This document shows, piece by piece, positions 48,264 to 57,520 of a stretch of DNA of 64,000 bases (within the stretch, counting starts at the first letter, position 1; the number at the start of each line of letters is the position of its first letter). Origin of the DNA: Sphingomonas sp. S2-65 (GTDB taxonomy: Bacteria > Pseudomonadota > Alphaproteobacteria > Sphingomonadales > Sphingomonadaceae). The notes below the pieces were generated by a model. It ran no database searches. It was given only the letters and a program-made list of their open reading frames with translations, and was not told the origin of the DNA. The position numbers and the translations under genes are program-made. The stretch is from positions 558,001-622,000 of the forward strand of contig NZ_CP090953.1 of the NCBI RefSeq assembly GCF_021513175.1, written 5' to 3'.

Positions 48264-49424
48264 TTGCTGTTGACGCAGACCTTGCGCTGGTTCGGACCCG
48301 GCGATCCCGTGCGCTTGCGCGATATCCGCCAGGCCGGGGCAAGCGAAGTGGTGACTGCGTTGCACGAGCTGCCGAACGGCGCGGTCTGGCCGGTCGAAGC
48401 GATCGCCGCGCGCAAGGCGCTGATCGAAGCGAGTGGGCTTGGCTGGAGCGTGGTGGAGAGCCTGCCGGTGCATGACGGCATCAAGCGGCGGTCCGCCGAT
48501 TGGGACGAACTGATCGACGCCTATCGCAAGAGCCTGCGCAATCTGGGGCAATGCGGGGTCACGGTGGTGACCTACAACTTCATGCCGCTGCTGGATTGGA
48601 CGCGGACGGACCTGGCGTGGGAGCTGCCCGACGGTGCGCTCGCCTTGCGGTTCGAGTGGGAGGCGTTCGCCGCTTATGACCTCCATCTGCTCGGCCGGGC
48701 GGGTGCCGAGGCCGATTACAGCCCGGCGGTGCGCGAAGCCGCGGCGCGCCGCTTCGCGGTGATGGACGAGGAAGACCGACGCACGTTGGAGCGCACGATC
48801 CTGGCGGGCCTTCCGGGAAGCGAGGAGAGCTTCACGTCCGCGCAGTTCCAGGAGGCGCTAGACAGCTATGGCGCGGTGACTCCCGATCGCCTGCGCGAGA
48901 ACCATGTCGCGTTCCTGGAAGCGGTGTGCCCGGCGGCGGAGGAAGCCGGCGTGCGGCTGGTGGTGCATCCCGACGACCCGCCCTTCCCCATTTTCGGACT
49001 GCCGCGGGTGGTCAGCACCGAGGCCGACGTGAGCGCGCTGTTCGAGCGGGTCCCGAGCACCGCCAACGGGCTGTGCTTCTGCTCCGGGTCGTTCGGCGCG
49101 CGTCCCGACAACGACCTTGCCGGCATGGTGCGCCGGCTGGGAGACCGGATCGGCTTCCTCCACCTCCGCTCGGTCGCGCAGGAGGGTGAGCGGACCTTCC
49201 ACGAAGCCGCCCATCTCGAGGGCAGCGCCGGGATGGCGGCGATCATGAAGGAAGTGGTCGCGCTGTCGCGCGCCGAGGGGCGGAGCATCCCGATGCGTCC
49301 GGACCATGGCCACCAGATGCTCGACGATATCGGCAGGAAGACCAATCCCGGCTACTCGCTGCTCGGGCGGATGCGCGGCCTGGCCGAGCTGCGCGGCCTG
49401 GAGCGGGGGCTGGCCCACGTCTAG
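48264..49424 (+). CDS. uxuA: mannonate dehydratase
   Basis: 386 aa from TTG 48264; the family is about 390-400 aa. Conserved UxuA features: QTLRWFGPGDPVRLRDIRQAG at the N-terminus, VVTALHELPNGAVWP, VTYNFMPLLDWTRTDL, VHPDDPPFPIFGLPRVVS, the Cys-rich GLCFCSGSFGARPDND and RPDHGHQMLDD near the end. The His and Cys residues in these stretches are metal ligands. It dehydrates D-mannonate to 2-keto-3-deoxy-D-gluconate. No uxaC, uxuB or KDG kinase gene is adjacent. It is divergent from the EEP lipoprotein and its TAG stop shares the palindrome CTAG with the mobA stop on the other strand. Confidence 0.95.
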   Translation: MLLTQTLRWFGPGDPVRLRDIRQAGASEVVTALHELPNGAVWPVEAIAARKALIEASGLGWSVVESLPVHDGIKRRSADWDELIDAYRKSLRNLGQCGVTVVTYNFMPLLDWTRTDLAWELPDGALALRFEWEAFAAYDLHLLGRAGAEADYSPAVREAAARRFAVMDEEDRRTLERTILAGLPGSEESFTSAQFQEALDSYGAVTPDRLRENHVAFLEAVCPAAEEAGVRLVVHPDDPPFPIFGLPRVVSTEADVSALFERVPSTANGLCFCSGSFGARPDNDLAGMVRRLGDRIGFLHLRSVAQEGERTFHEAAHLEGSAGMAAIMKEVVALSRAEGRSIPMRPDHGHQMLDDIGRKTNPGYSLLGRMRGLAELRGLERGLAHV

Positions 49425-49942
49425 GGGTATCGCGTGGCCAGCGCCGCGAGATCGGCCGGCGTGTTGATGTTGGGCGCGGCCGTGCTGGAGCGGATGGCGC
49501 GCGCGCCGATCCGCTCGCCAAAGCCGCGGACCGAGCGGCGGGGATCGGTGGCGATGAAGTGCTCGAGGGCGCCGAGCGCGTCTGCCGGCCACAGCCCGAT
49601 CACGGGCTGGCCCTCCAGATAGCTCGGCGCCCGGTCTAGGACGTCGGCGGGCAGATCGGGGCAGTCGACGCCGCAGGTCAGCACCTGGCCGAACCCGTGT
49701 TGCGCTGCATAGGCCAGGGCGCCGCAGAGGCCTCCCAGCGGGCCCAGCCCGGGCGACGGGCGGTCTTCCACGCTGACGACGTCGGCGACGTGCCGCCCGG
49801 CGACCGCGACCGCCTCCGCGTGGCGGCGCAGATTGTCGAGCGCGTGCGCGATCAACGGCCGCCCCGAGAGCATCGCGACAGCCTTGTCCGAGCCGAACCG
49901 CGACGACTTGCCGCCCGCCAGCACGACGCCCAGCGTCCTCAC
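49421..49942 (-). CDS. mobA: molybdenum cofactor guanylyltransferase MobA
   Basis: 173 aa from GTG 49942, which shares GTGA with the fdhD stop. The N-terminal VVLAGGKSSRFGSDKAVA is the nucleotide-binding loop, LTCGVDCPDLP contains the metal-binding Asp, and PNINTPADL is the C-terminal MobA signature. It attaches GMP to molybdopterin to make MGD, the cofactor form needed by the FdhF/YdeP enzyme two genes upstream. Last gene of the minus-strand operon. Confidence 0.94.
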   Translation of the reverse strand: MRTLGVVLAGGKSSRFGSDKAVAMLSGRPLIAHALDNLRRHAEAVAVAGRHVADVVSVEDRPSPGLGPLGGLCGALAYAAQHGFGQVLTCGVDCPDLPADVLDRAPSYLEGQPVIGLWPADALGALEHFIATDPRRSVRGFGERIGARAIRSSTAAPNINTPADLAALATRYP

Positions 49943-50739
49943 GCGATCGCCCGGTGCGGATCGTTGAGCACCAGCATCGAATCGCGCCGGGCGAGCGCCA
50001 CCAGGGCAAGCCCCGCTTCGCGGGCGCGCTCCACCGCCAGGCTGGTAGGTGCCGAGATGGCGACGAGCAGCGGACAGCCGACCTGCACCGTCTTCTCAAC
50101 CAATTCATAGCTGCAACGCGAGGTCACGAGGAAGAACCCGTCCCCGAAACCGCCGCCAGAGCGCGCCACCGCGCCGATCAGCTTGTCGAGCGCATTGTGG
50201 CGGCCGACATCCTCGCGCACCTGCCTGATCGTTCCATCGGGCGCGCAGAACGCCGCGGCGTGCACCGCACCCGTCGCGGCGCTGAGCGGCTGGAGCGCGG
50301 GAAGCCCGTCCAGCGCGGCGTGGATCGCCGCGCGCGTGGTCCCGATTCGGGCTTTGAGGGTCGGCAAGGGCCGCAGGACTTGGGCGATGTTGTCCATGCC
50401 GCACAGCCCGCAGGCGCTCTCCGACACCCGCAGCCTGGCGCGCCCCAGCACGGGCTCGAGCCGCGACTGCACCAGCGTCACGCGTATGACGAAGCCACCC
50501 TCGACAGCATGGGTATCGATCCCGAGAACTTCGTCGGGCGCGGCAAGCCCCTCGGTCAACGTGAACCCGAGAGCGAAGTCCTCGAAGTCGGCGGGGGTCG
50601 CCATCATCACCCCATAGCCGATCCCATTGAACTCGATCGCGATCGGCGTCTCCAGCGGAACCGCCCGCATGCCTTCGTACGCGGTCCCGCTGTTCGTCGG
50701 GTACTCGACCAGCAAGGGACCAGCCGGCAGCGCCGACAT
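49939..50739 (-). CDS. fdhD: formate dehydrogenase accessory sulfurtransferase FdhD
   Basis: 266 aa from ATG 50739, one base after the molybdoenzyme stop. Frame upstream of this Met lies inside that gene. Contains the SACGLCGMDN motif with the sulfur-transferring Cys pair, the substrate-proximal GFVIRVTL and VREDVGRHNALDKLIG, which is a hallmark of FdhD. It transfers sulfur from IscS to the molybdenum of MGD in formate dehydrogenases and related enzymes, which fits the neighbouring molybdoenzyme. Confidence 0.95.
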   Translation of the reverse strand: MSALPAGPLLVEYPTNSGTAYEGMRAVPLETPIAIEFNGIGYGVMMATPADFEDFALGFTLTEGLAAPDEVLGIDTHAVEGGFVIRVTLVQSRLEPVLGRARLRVSESACGLCGMDNIAQVLRPLPTLKARIGTTRAAIHAALDGLPALQPLSAATGAVHAAAFCAPDGTIRQVREDVGRHNALDKLIGAVARSGGGFGDGFFLVTSRCSYELVEKTVQVGCPLLVAISAPTSLAVERAREAGLALVALARRDSMLVLNDPHRAIA

Positions 50740-50740
50740 G

Positions 50741-53029
50741 CTACGCCGCGTCGGCCTTGATGCGGACCGGCACCGATTTGGCCGCGGGAGTCTTCGACAG
50801 GCAGTCATGATGCGACAGCGCGATGAGCGGATTCATTTCCGGATAATAGGCCGCCACGCACCCATCGGGGAGCGAGAAAGGCGTCACGGTCAAGCCGCCG
50901 ACCTCGCGGTGAATGCCATCCTCCGCATCGCTGACCAGCGCAACGACCTGGCCAGCGCGTATCCCGGCCCTGGCAATCTCGTCCGGGTTCATCAGCAGCA
51001 CGTCGCGTGTCCCTTCGATGCCGCGCAACCGGTCGGAATAGCCGTAGATGGTCGTGTTGAACTGGTCGTTGGATCGCAAGGTGATCAGGCGGTAGCGGCC
51101 CGGCGCCTCGGCAAAGCCACAGGCGTTCAGCCCGTCGGGGATGCTGAATTCGGCCTTGCCGCTTTCGGTCTTCCACACCCGCTCGCGCGCGGCGTTGCCG
51201 CGGTAGAAGCCCCCGGGCGTGAACACCCGTGCGTTGAAATCGGCGAACTCGTCGGGATAGGTCGCTTCGATCAACTCGCGCACCTGGCCATAATCGCCGA
51301 CCCAGTCGTCCCAGCGCACCTTCGGATTGTCCGGTAGCGCCGCCTTGGCGAGTCCCGCGACGATCGAAAGTTCGGAGCGAAGATGCTCGCTGGCGGGTTT
51401 GCGGCGGCTGATCGAGCCGTGGATGCAGGACAGGCTGTCCTCCATCGTGACGATCTGCGCCCCGCTATCCTGCAGGTCTTCCTCCGACCGGCCGAGGCAG
51501 GGCAGCAGATAGGCGACTTCGCCGTTGATCAGGTGACTTCGGTTCAATTTGGTCGCGATCTGGACGGTCAGGCGCATGCCGGTCCAGGCCGCCTCCATCT
51601 TTTCGCGCTCCGGGATGGCGCGGATGAAATTGCCGCCCAGGCCAAGGAACGCCTTCACCTCGCCCGCCAGAATGCCCTCGCACGCCTCGACCGTGTTCAT
51701 GCCCTTCTCAGTCGGCGGTGCGAAGCCGAACAGCTTTTCAAGCGCATCGAGCGGCACCAGCTCGGGCTTTTCCGAGATACCGACGGTGCGCTGTCCCTGG
51801 ACGTTGGAGTGGCCGCGCACCGGCGAGATGCCGGCACCTTCCCGGCCCAAATTGCCGCGCAGCAGCAACAGGTTGATGAGCGTGCCGATGGTCTGCGAGC
51901 CATGGACGTGCTGAGTGACCCCCATGCCGTAAAAGGCGATGACCTTCTTGGCGCCGCAGTAAATGTCGGCAGCCGCCTCCAGATCGGCGCGAGTCAGGCC
52001 CGATTCGCGTTCGATGTCCTCCCACTCGGTGGCCTTCACCAGATCGGCAAAGGCGCCGAAGCCGTGGGTGTGTTGTTCGATGAAGTCGACGTCGATCAGA
52101 TGATGCCGCTGCTCGGTCCATTGACGCTCCTCGCGTGCCAGGACGTGCTTGCACATCCCCAGGATCGCGGCGATGTCGCCGCCCGGGCGAACCTGGAAAT
52201 ACAGCTCGGAGATGCGGGTCTCCTTGCCCGTCGCCATTTCCACCGGGCTTTGCGGATTGGTGAAGGCGATCAGCCCCCGTTCCTGGATCGGATTGAACGT
52301 GACGATGCGGCAGCCGCGCCGCACCGCTTCCTGCAGTGGGTGCAGCAGGCGCGGACTGTTGGTGCCTGGATTCTGCCCGAAGAAGAAGATCGCGTCGCAC
52401 TTCTCGAAGTCTTCGGCGACACAGGTGCCGACCGACGAGCCGATGACCTTCTTCAAGCCCACCGAGGTGGTCTCGTGGCACATGTTCGAGCTGTCGGGCA
52501 GATTGTTGTGCCCGTAGAGCCGGGCGAACAGAGCCCAAAGATAGGACGTCTCCAGGCTTGCCCGTCCCGAGGCATAGAAGACCGTCGACTTGGGCTCGAG
52601 AGCGCGCAGCTCCGCGCCGATCGCGCGAAACGCCTCCTCCCAGGCGACGGGTACATATCTGTCACTGGCGGGATCGTAGCGCATCGGGTGCGTCAATCGC
52701 CCCACCTGCTCCAGGTCATAGTCGCGCCAGGTCTTGAGCTCGGAAACGGTGTGCTGGGCGAAAAACTCGGGCGTGCAGCGGCGGCTGGTCAGCTCCCACA
52801 AGGTCGCCTTGGCACCGTTTTCGCAGAACTCGAACGGGTGCGGATTTGCCGGTTTGGTCCAGGCGCACGAGACGCACATGAACCCGCCCGGCTTGTTCTG
52901 ACGCCGCAGCGTATCGAGCGCGCCCGGTGAAACACCTTCCTTGCCGGCGACCAGCGAAATACCGCGAAGCGATCCCCAACCACCGGCCGGCTTGTCATAG
53001 TGCACCGTCTCGTCCGTCTCGTCGCGCAT
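50741..53029 (-). CDS. FdhF/YdeP family molybdopterin oxidoreductase
   Basis: 762 aa from ATG 53029 with GGAGGGA upstream; no Tat signal, so cytoplasmic. N-terminal Cys at 52, 55 and 69 (MCVSCAWTKP, FCENGAKA) are probable iron-sulfur ligands. SSNMCHETTSVGLKKVIG carries the Mo-site region of this family, with Cys rather than selenocysteine. The two MGD-binding halves and the C-terminal Molydop_binding domain (LRSNDQFNTTIYGYSDRLRGI) are complete. Family members are related to formate dehydrogenase; E. coli YdeP is linked to acid resistance, and the substrate remains unknown. Follows mntH by 25 bp and leads fdhD and mobA. Confidence 0.93.
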   Translation of the reverse strand: MRDETDETVHYDKPAGGWGSLRGISLVAGKEGVSPGALDTLRRQNKPGGFMCVSCAWTKPANPHPFEFCENGAKATLWELTSRRCTPEFFAQHTVSELKTWRDYDLEQVGRLTHPMRYDPASDRYVPVAWEEAFRAIGAELRALEPKSTVFYASGRASLETSYLWALFARLYGHNNLPDSSNMCHETTSVGLKKVIGSSVGTCVAEDFEKCDAIFFFGQNPGTNSPRLLHPLQEAVRRGCRIVTFNPIQERGLIAFTNPQSPVEMATGKETRISELYFQVRPGGDIAAILGMCKHVLAREERQWTEQRHHLIDVDFIEQHTHGFGAFADLVKATEWEDIERESGLTRADLEAAADIYCGAKKVIAFYGMGVTQHVHGSQTIGTLINLLLLRGNLGREGAGISPVRGHSNVQGQRTVGISEKPELVPLDALEKLFGFAPPTEKGMNTVEACEGILAGEVKAFLGLGGNFIRAIPEREKMEAAWTGMRLTVQIATKLNRSHLINGEVAYLLPCLGRSEEDLQDSGAQIVTMEDSLSCIHGSISRRKPASEHLRSELSIVAGLAKAALPDNPKVRWDDWVGDYGQVRELIEATYPDEFADFNARVFTPGGFYRGNAARERVWKTESGKAEFSIPDGLNACGFAEAPGRYRLITLRSNDQFNTTIYGYSDRLRGIEGTRDVLLMNPDEIARAGIRAGQVVALVSDAEDGIHREVGGLTVTPFSLPDGCVAAYYPEMNPLIALSHHDCLSKTPAAKSVPVRIKADAA

Positions 53030-53054
53030 CACGATCCCTCCACCAGGCGGTTCC

Positions 53055-54407
53055 TCAGGAACCGGTCATCCCCATCGTGTCCAGCAGAAGCTTCATGTTC
53101 AAGCCAATGATCAGGGCAGTGACCAGCCATGCCACGAGCTTCAACCATCGAGGGCTGGTCAAATTTCCCATCTTCGTGCGGTCGGAGGTGAATTGAACCA
53201 GCGGCACCACCGCGAACGGCAATTGCAGAGAGAGCACGACCTGGCTGAGCACGAGCAACTTGGCCGTTCCGGACTCGCCGTACAGGGCCGCGACGATGCC
53301 GGCCGGGATGATCGCCAGGCCGCGGGTGACCAGCCGCCGCACCCAGGGCGCCAGGCGCAGGCGCAAAAAGCCCTCCATGATGACCTGCCCGGCGAGCGTG
53401 GCGGTCACCGTCGAGTTCTGACCCGAAGCCAGCAGCGCAACGGCGAACAAGGTGCTCGCCAGCGCCGCGCCGAGCGTCGGGGTAAGCAGCCGATAGGCGT
53501 CCTGGATCTCGGCGACTTCGGTGTTCCCGGCGGTGTGGAACGCCGCGGCGGCCAGGATCAGGATCGCGGCATTGACGAACAAAGCCAGCATCAAGGCGAT
53601 CGTCGTGTCCAGCGTCGCCCATTTGGCAGCGTCGCGCTTGCCCTCCGGGCTGGGATCGAAATTGCGGGTCTGTACCGCCGCGGAATGCAGATACAGGTTG
53701 TGCGGCATCACCGTGGCGCCGAGGATGCCGATGGCGAGATAGAGCATCGCCGGGTTGGTCACGATCTGCGACGTCGGCACCAGCCCCGCGGCAACGCCGG
53801 AAAGATCGGGCCGCGACACGATCAACTCATAGGCGAAGCAGCCCGCGATGATCGCCAGCAGCGCGATCACGAACGCCTCGAGCCGGCGAAACCCCCGCTT
53901 TTGCAGCGCCAGGATCAGGAACACATCGAGCGCGGTGAGCAATACGCCCCACACCAGCGGAAGACCGAACAGGAGATTGAGTCCGATGGCCGTGCCGATC
54001 ACCTCGGCAAGGTCGCAGGCCACGATCGCGATCTCGCACAGCAGCCACAAAAGGATCGCTACAGGGCGGCTATAGGCGTCGCGGCACGCAGAGGCGAGAT
54101 CGCGGCCTGTGGCGATGCCCAGCCGCGCCGCCAGGGTCTGGAGCACGATCGCCATCAGGTTGGACAGCAGGATGACCGACAGCAGCGAATAACCAAAGGC
54201 CGATCCGCCGGCCAGGTCGGTGGCCCAGTTGCCGGGATCCATGTAGCCGACCGCCACCAGGAACCCCGGGCCGGCGAACGCCGCGAGCCGACGCAAACCG
54301 ACGGCCGATGCGGGTACGGGCACCGAGCGGAAAACCTCGGGCAGCGACTGGGTACCAGCCGACCGCCAGCCACGATCATCCTGTTCGGTGTTGCCCCTGC
54401 CGTTCAT
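53055..54407 (-). CDS. mntH: Nramp family divalent metal (manganese) transporter
   Basis: 450 aa from ATG 54407. Eleven hydrophobic helices; TM1 has GYMDPGN (D57 to N60) and TM6 has VMPHN (M234 to N237), the four metal-contacting residues of Nramp proteins, including the Met that favours Mn(II) and Fe(II) over Ca(II). It imports Mn(II) with protons across the inner membrane. It is preceded by mntR on the same strand, with a Mn-box-like palindrome 65 bp upstream of the start, so repression by manganese is expected. Confidence 0.95.
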   Translation of the reverse strand: MNGRGNTEQDDRGWRSAGTQSLPEVFRSVPVPASAVGLRRLAAFAGPGFLVAVGYMDPGNWATDLAGGSAFGYSLLSVILLSNLMAIVLQTLAARLGIATGRDLASACRDAYSRPVAILLWLLCEIAIVACDLAEVIGTAIGLNLLFGLPLVWGVLLTALDVFLILALQKRGFRRLEAFVIALLAIIAGCFAYELIVSRPDLSGVAAGLVPTSQIVTNPAMLYLAIGILGATVMPHNLYLHSAAVQTRNFDPSPEGKRDAAKWATLDTTIALMLALFVNAAILILAAAAFHTAGNTEVAEIQDAYRLLTPTLGAALASTLFAVALLASGQNSTVTATLAGQVIMEGFLRLRLAPWVRRLVTRGLAIIPAGIVAALYGESGTAKLLVLSQVVLSLQLPFAVVPLVQFTSDRTKMGNLTSPRWLKLVAWLVTALIIGLNMKLLLDTMGMTGS

Positions 54408-54471
54408 CCGATGGCCTTCTGCCGGTCCCGCTCTTGACGGCACAACCGGCAGATAGCCGTTTCGTTCAAGT

Positions 54472-54485
54472 TTAGCCTAGGCTAA
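54472..54485. promoter_or_regulatory. perfect palindrome, probable MntR box for mntH
   Basis: TTAGCCTAGGCTAA, symmetric over all 14 bases, resembling the DtxR/MntR operator core. It overlaps the final codons and stop of mntR and lies 65 bp upstream of the mntH start. Confidence 0.75.
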
Positions 54486-54921
54486 TTTCGCTTTGCCGGC
54501 TGCGCAGTTCAACCGTCAGCGCGGCGATCGCTTCCAGCGTGCCGTCGCTGACATGATGCTCCATCCCTTCCGAATCAGCTTCGGCGACGGCGTCGTCGAG
54601 CCCCAGGGCACGAAGGAAGTCATAGACCACCCGGTGGCGGGTACGCGACCGGTCCGCCATCTGGGCCCCCGCGGCGGTGAGGAACAGCGACCGATAGGGC
54701 TTGTTCTCGACAAGCCCTTCGCGCTTCAGGCGCGCGACGATCTTTGCGGCGGTCGCCTGGGTCACCGCCATGTTCTCGGCGACGTCGGTAAGGCGTGCTT
54801 CGCCCTGCTCGGCGATCAAGTCGCCGATCAGTTCGACATAGTCCTCGGCGACTTCGCTTTTATGGGCCTCACGTGTGCGGCGGAACGCCGCCGCACGCCG
54901 CTCGGCGCTGGATGTTGCCAT
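54472..54921 (-). CDS. mntR: manganese-responsive regulator MntR (DtxR family)
   Basis: 149 aa from ATG 54921; the frame extends upstream without conserved sequence. The N-terminal winged helix ([30 protein letters not shown]) precedes the dimerisation domain, with the metal-binding [13 protein letters not shown] typical of MntR; the SH3-like third domain of DtxR is absent. Represses mntH when Mn is bound. The last codons and the stop TAA form half of a perfect palindrome that is the likely operator for the downstream mntH. Confidence 0.93.
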   Translation of the reverse strand: MATSSAERRAAAFRRTREAHKSEVAEDYVELIGDLIAEQGEARLTDVAENMAVTQATAAKIVARLKREGLVENKPYRSLFLTAAGAQMADRSRTRHRVVYDFLRALGLDDAVAEADSEGMEHHVSDGTLEAIAALTVELRSRQSEISLG

Positions 54922-55016
54922 GACGCGTCCCGCCTCCCTCATGACGGGAGGTCTTAGCGTCTGCACCCGACCGGCGAAACAGGCGATGCCGCCGGTTTCG
55001 CCGGTCCCGGTACGCG

Positions 55017-55841
55017 CTAAAAGGCCGCGGAGACCGAGAACACCGCCTGCCCGTCCGCGATCGACCCGCCGTCCTTGGTGGAGGAGAAGTTCGGCAGCAG
55101 ATAGGCGGACTCGCTGCGGCTGATGTCGGTATCGACATAGGCCACCCCGAGCGTGAGCGGCCCGACCGCAACATCGGCACCGAGCATCCAGTCCCAGTAT
55201 TTGCCGGTCGGCGCTACGCTGGTGCCGTTGGGGCCAAGGCCGGGATTACCGTCCGAATAGCCGATATGGGCCTTCAGCGTCACCGGCGTCCCTGGCAGTC
55301 CGGTCGACCCGTCCCCCCAAAGGTAGAGATTATCTTCCTTCTGCCCGCGGCTGTACGGCGTCGCCGAATAATTGCCGAGCGCTTCCTGCTTGGGTGCATA
55401 GGCGACGCCCGCGGTCAGCGAGACCGGGCCGAGCGACCCACCCAGCTTCACATACGGTTCGGCGAAATCGGTCTCATCTGCGCCGCCCGGGTACATGTAC
55501 CAGGTCACGCCGATGTCGAGCGTTCCACCATTGCCGATATCGGTCTTGTATCCGCCGATCAGATCGAGTTCGACATTGGCGCCGCCAAAGGTGCCCCAGC
55601 CAGCCAGGTTGGAACCCCAGGTGCCGATGTAGAAGCCGCTTTCGTGCGCGACGGTGAACCCCGCCTGCACGGCGATCTCCTCGTCGGACTGCGAAACGCC
55701 TCGGAAGCGGTAGTCGGAGACAAGAGCAGCGCTTCCGGAAACGGTGATCGGACCAGGCGGATCGGTTTCCTGCGCGAGCGCGCCGGGAGCGGAACAAACG
55801 AAAAGCACCGCCGCAGCAGTGGAAGTAACAAGGAACTTCAT
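55017..55841 (-). CDS. TorF family putative outer-membrane porin
   Basis: 274 aa with signal peptide about 1-23 (ending GALAQ). The body is made of beta strands with repeating Gly-rich turns (VSDYRFRGVSQSDEEIAVQAGF, then GFYIGTWGSNLAGWG, YKTDIGNGG) and ends with VFSVSAAF, C-terminal Phe, as in barrels inserted by BAM. This pattern corresponds to the TIGR02001 TorF group. The transported solute is unknown. It stands alone between mntR and sulP on the minus strand. Confidence 0.88.
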   Translation of the reverse strand: MKFLVTSTAAAVLFVCSAPGALAQETDPPGPITVSGSAALVSDYRFRGVSQSDEEIAVQAGFTVAHESGFYIGTWGSNLAGWGTFGGANVELDLIGGYKTDIGNGGTLDIGVTWYMYPGGADETDFAEPYVKLGGSLGPVSLTAGVAYAPKQEALGNYSATPYSRGQKEDNLYLWGDGSTGLPGTPVTLKAHIGYSDGNPGLGPNGTSVAPTGKYWDWMLGADVAVGPLTLGVAYVDTDISRSESAYLLPNFSSTKDGGSIADGQAVFSVSAAF

Positions 55842-56011
55842 CAGCCAACCCCTTTATGGCAGACTTAGGAAGTTCCTCCTGCGCCCGGGCCGCCGTCCCT
55901 TCTCCCGCTGCGCTTAAAAACGGGGAGACACGATCGGCCCGGACTTCTTATTGGTTAGCACCACCGGCGTGTCAACCGGATTGCCCGCCTGTAACGAAGT
56001 ATTGCGCAAGC

Positions 56012-57520
56012 TTAGGCGAACGCCGCCATCTTGCCGGTGGCACCCGACAATTCGACTTGCCCACCGCCGGCACGGCGACGCTGCAGCCAGTCCTTCATCA
56101 GTTCGGCGCAGGTGTGATCCACCGCCGAGAGATGCGTGAGGTCCAGCCGCACCGGCCCCCCGCCCGAAACCGATTCCAGCGCGTCGGACAGCTTGGGCAG
56201 CGCCACGAAGGTTGCGGACCCCGACAAGGCGATCGTCTGCAAGCCTTCGTCCTGCTGCCGGTCGACCTTGAGGCCAAGCCGGCGGAAGTGCGGCACCAGT
56301 TCCAGCAGCGACAGCGCGATGCCGACGAGCACGCCGGTCAACAGGTCCTCGGCCACCACCAGGATGAGCGTCACGGCCCAGATCGCGACGGGCAGCAGGC
56401 CATAGTCGCGGAACAGATGCCTGGCATGGTTGAAGTTGACGAGCCGCGCGCCCGTCACCACCAGCACCGCGCCGAGCGCGGCCATCGGGATCTCGCGCAG
56501 CAGCCAGGGCAGCAGCGCGACAAAGGCGAGGATCCACGCGCCGTGCAGGATCGTGGAAAGCCGCGTCTGGGCGCCCGCCTGGACGTTCGCCGAGCTGCGG
56601 ACGATCACGCCGGTCATCGGCAGCGCGCCGGCAAGGCCGCACAACAGGTTGCCGATACCCTGCGCCCGCAACTCCTTGTTGTAGTTGGTGCGGACGCCAT
56701 CGTGCATGCGGTCGACGGCCGCGGCGGACAGCAAAGTCTCGGCGCTGGCGATGAAGGCGATGGCGAGCGCGGCGGTGATCACCGCCGGGTCGATCCAGCG
56801 GCTGAAGAAGCTGGCGTTCGGCAGCGTGATCGCCGCGAAGATGTTCTCCGGAACCGAGACGCGAGTCACGCCGAGATCCATGCCCCACGCGATCAGCGTG
56901 CTTGCCGCGACACCGAGCAACGCGGCGGGCAACAGCTTGAGCGAGGCGGGGCGGAGTTTCTCCCAGGCCAGCATGATCGCGATGGTTAGGAGACCCAGCA
57001 GCAGGGCGATCTCCGTCGCCTCTATGCTGCTCGGCGACAGTCCGAGCAGGCGGCCCGGCATCGCGGCGAGGTTTTCGAGGCCGTTCGACAAGGGCTTGGC
57101 GTCGAACAGCACATGATATTGCCCGACGACGATCAGCACGCCGATGCCCGCGAGCATCCCATGCACGACCGCCGGAGAGATGGCACGGAACCAGCCGCCC
57201 AGCCGGAAGATGCCGGCGACGACCTGGATCGCGCCGGCGAGCACCAGAATGGGTCCGAGTGCCGACAATCCCTGATCGCGCACCAGTTCGAAGACGATCA
57301 CCGCCAGACCCGCGGCGGGGCCGCTGACCTGAAGCGGGGACCCGGCAAAGGCGCCGACGACCAGGCCGCCGATGATGCCGGTGATCAGCCCCTTTTCAGG
57401 CGGTACGCCCGAGGCGATGGCGATGCCCATGCAGAGCGGCATCGCCACCAGGAACACGACGATCGATGCCGTGAAGTCCCGCACCAGGGTGCCGGACTTG
57501 GCCGGTTCGGCAGAAATCAT
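56012..57520 (-). CDS. SulP family anion transporter, probable bicarbonate carrier
   Basis: 502 aa. About twelve hydrophobic helices from residue 15 to 400 (ASIVVFLVAMPLCMGIAIASG, then GLITGIIGGLVVGAFAGSPLQVSGPAAGL, the conserved SulP substrate loop), and a C-terminal STAS domain (about 420-502, VRLDLTHLSAVDHTCAELM). The start ATG at 57520 overlaps the stop of a beta-carbonic anhydrase gene by four bases (ATGA). Coupling with carbonic anhydrase indicates bicarbonate rather than sulfate as substrate. The operon order is carbonic anhydrase then transporter. Confidence 0.92.
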   Translation of the reverse strand: MISAEPAKSGTLVRDFTASIVVFLVAMPLCMGIAIASGVPPEKGLITGIIGGLVVGAFAGSPLQVSGPAAGLAVIVFELVRDQGLSALGPILVLAGAIQVVAGIFRLGGWFRAISPAVVHGMLAGIGVLIVVGQYHVLFDAKPLSNGLENLAAMPGRLLGLSPSSIEATEIALLLGLLTIAIMLAWEKLRPASLKLLPAALLGVAASTLIAWGMDLGVTRVSVPENIFAAITLPNASFFSRWIDPAVITAALAIAFIASAETLLSAAAVDRMHDGVRTNYNKELRAQGIGNLLCGLAGALPMTGVIVRSSANVQAGAQTRLSTILHGAWILAFVALLPWLLREIPMAALGAVLVVTGARLVNFNHARHLFRDYGLLPVAIWAVTLILVVAEDLLTGVLVGIALSLLELVPHFRRLGLKVDRQQDEGLQTIALSGSATFVALPKLSDALESVSGGGPVRLDLTHLSAVDHTCAELMKDWLQRRRAGGGQVELSGATGKMAAFA

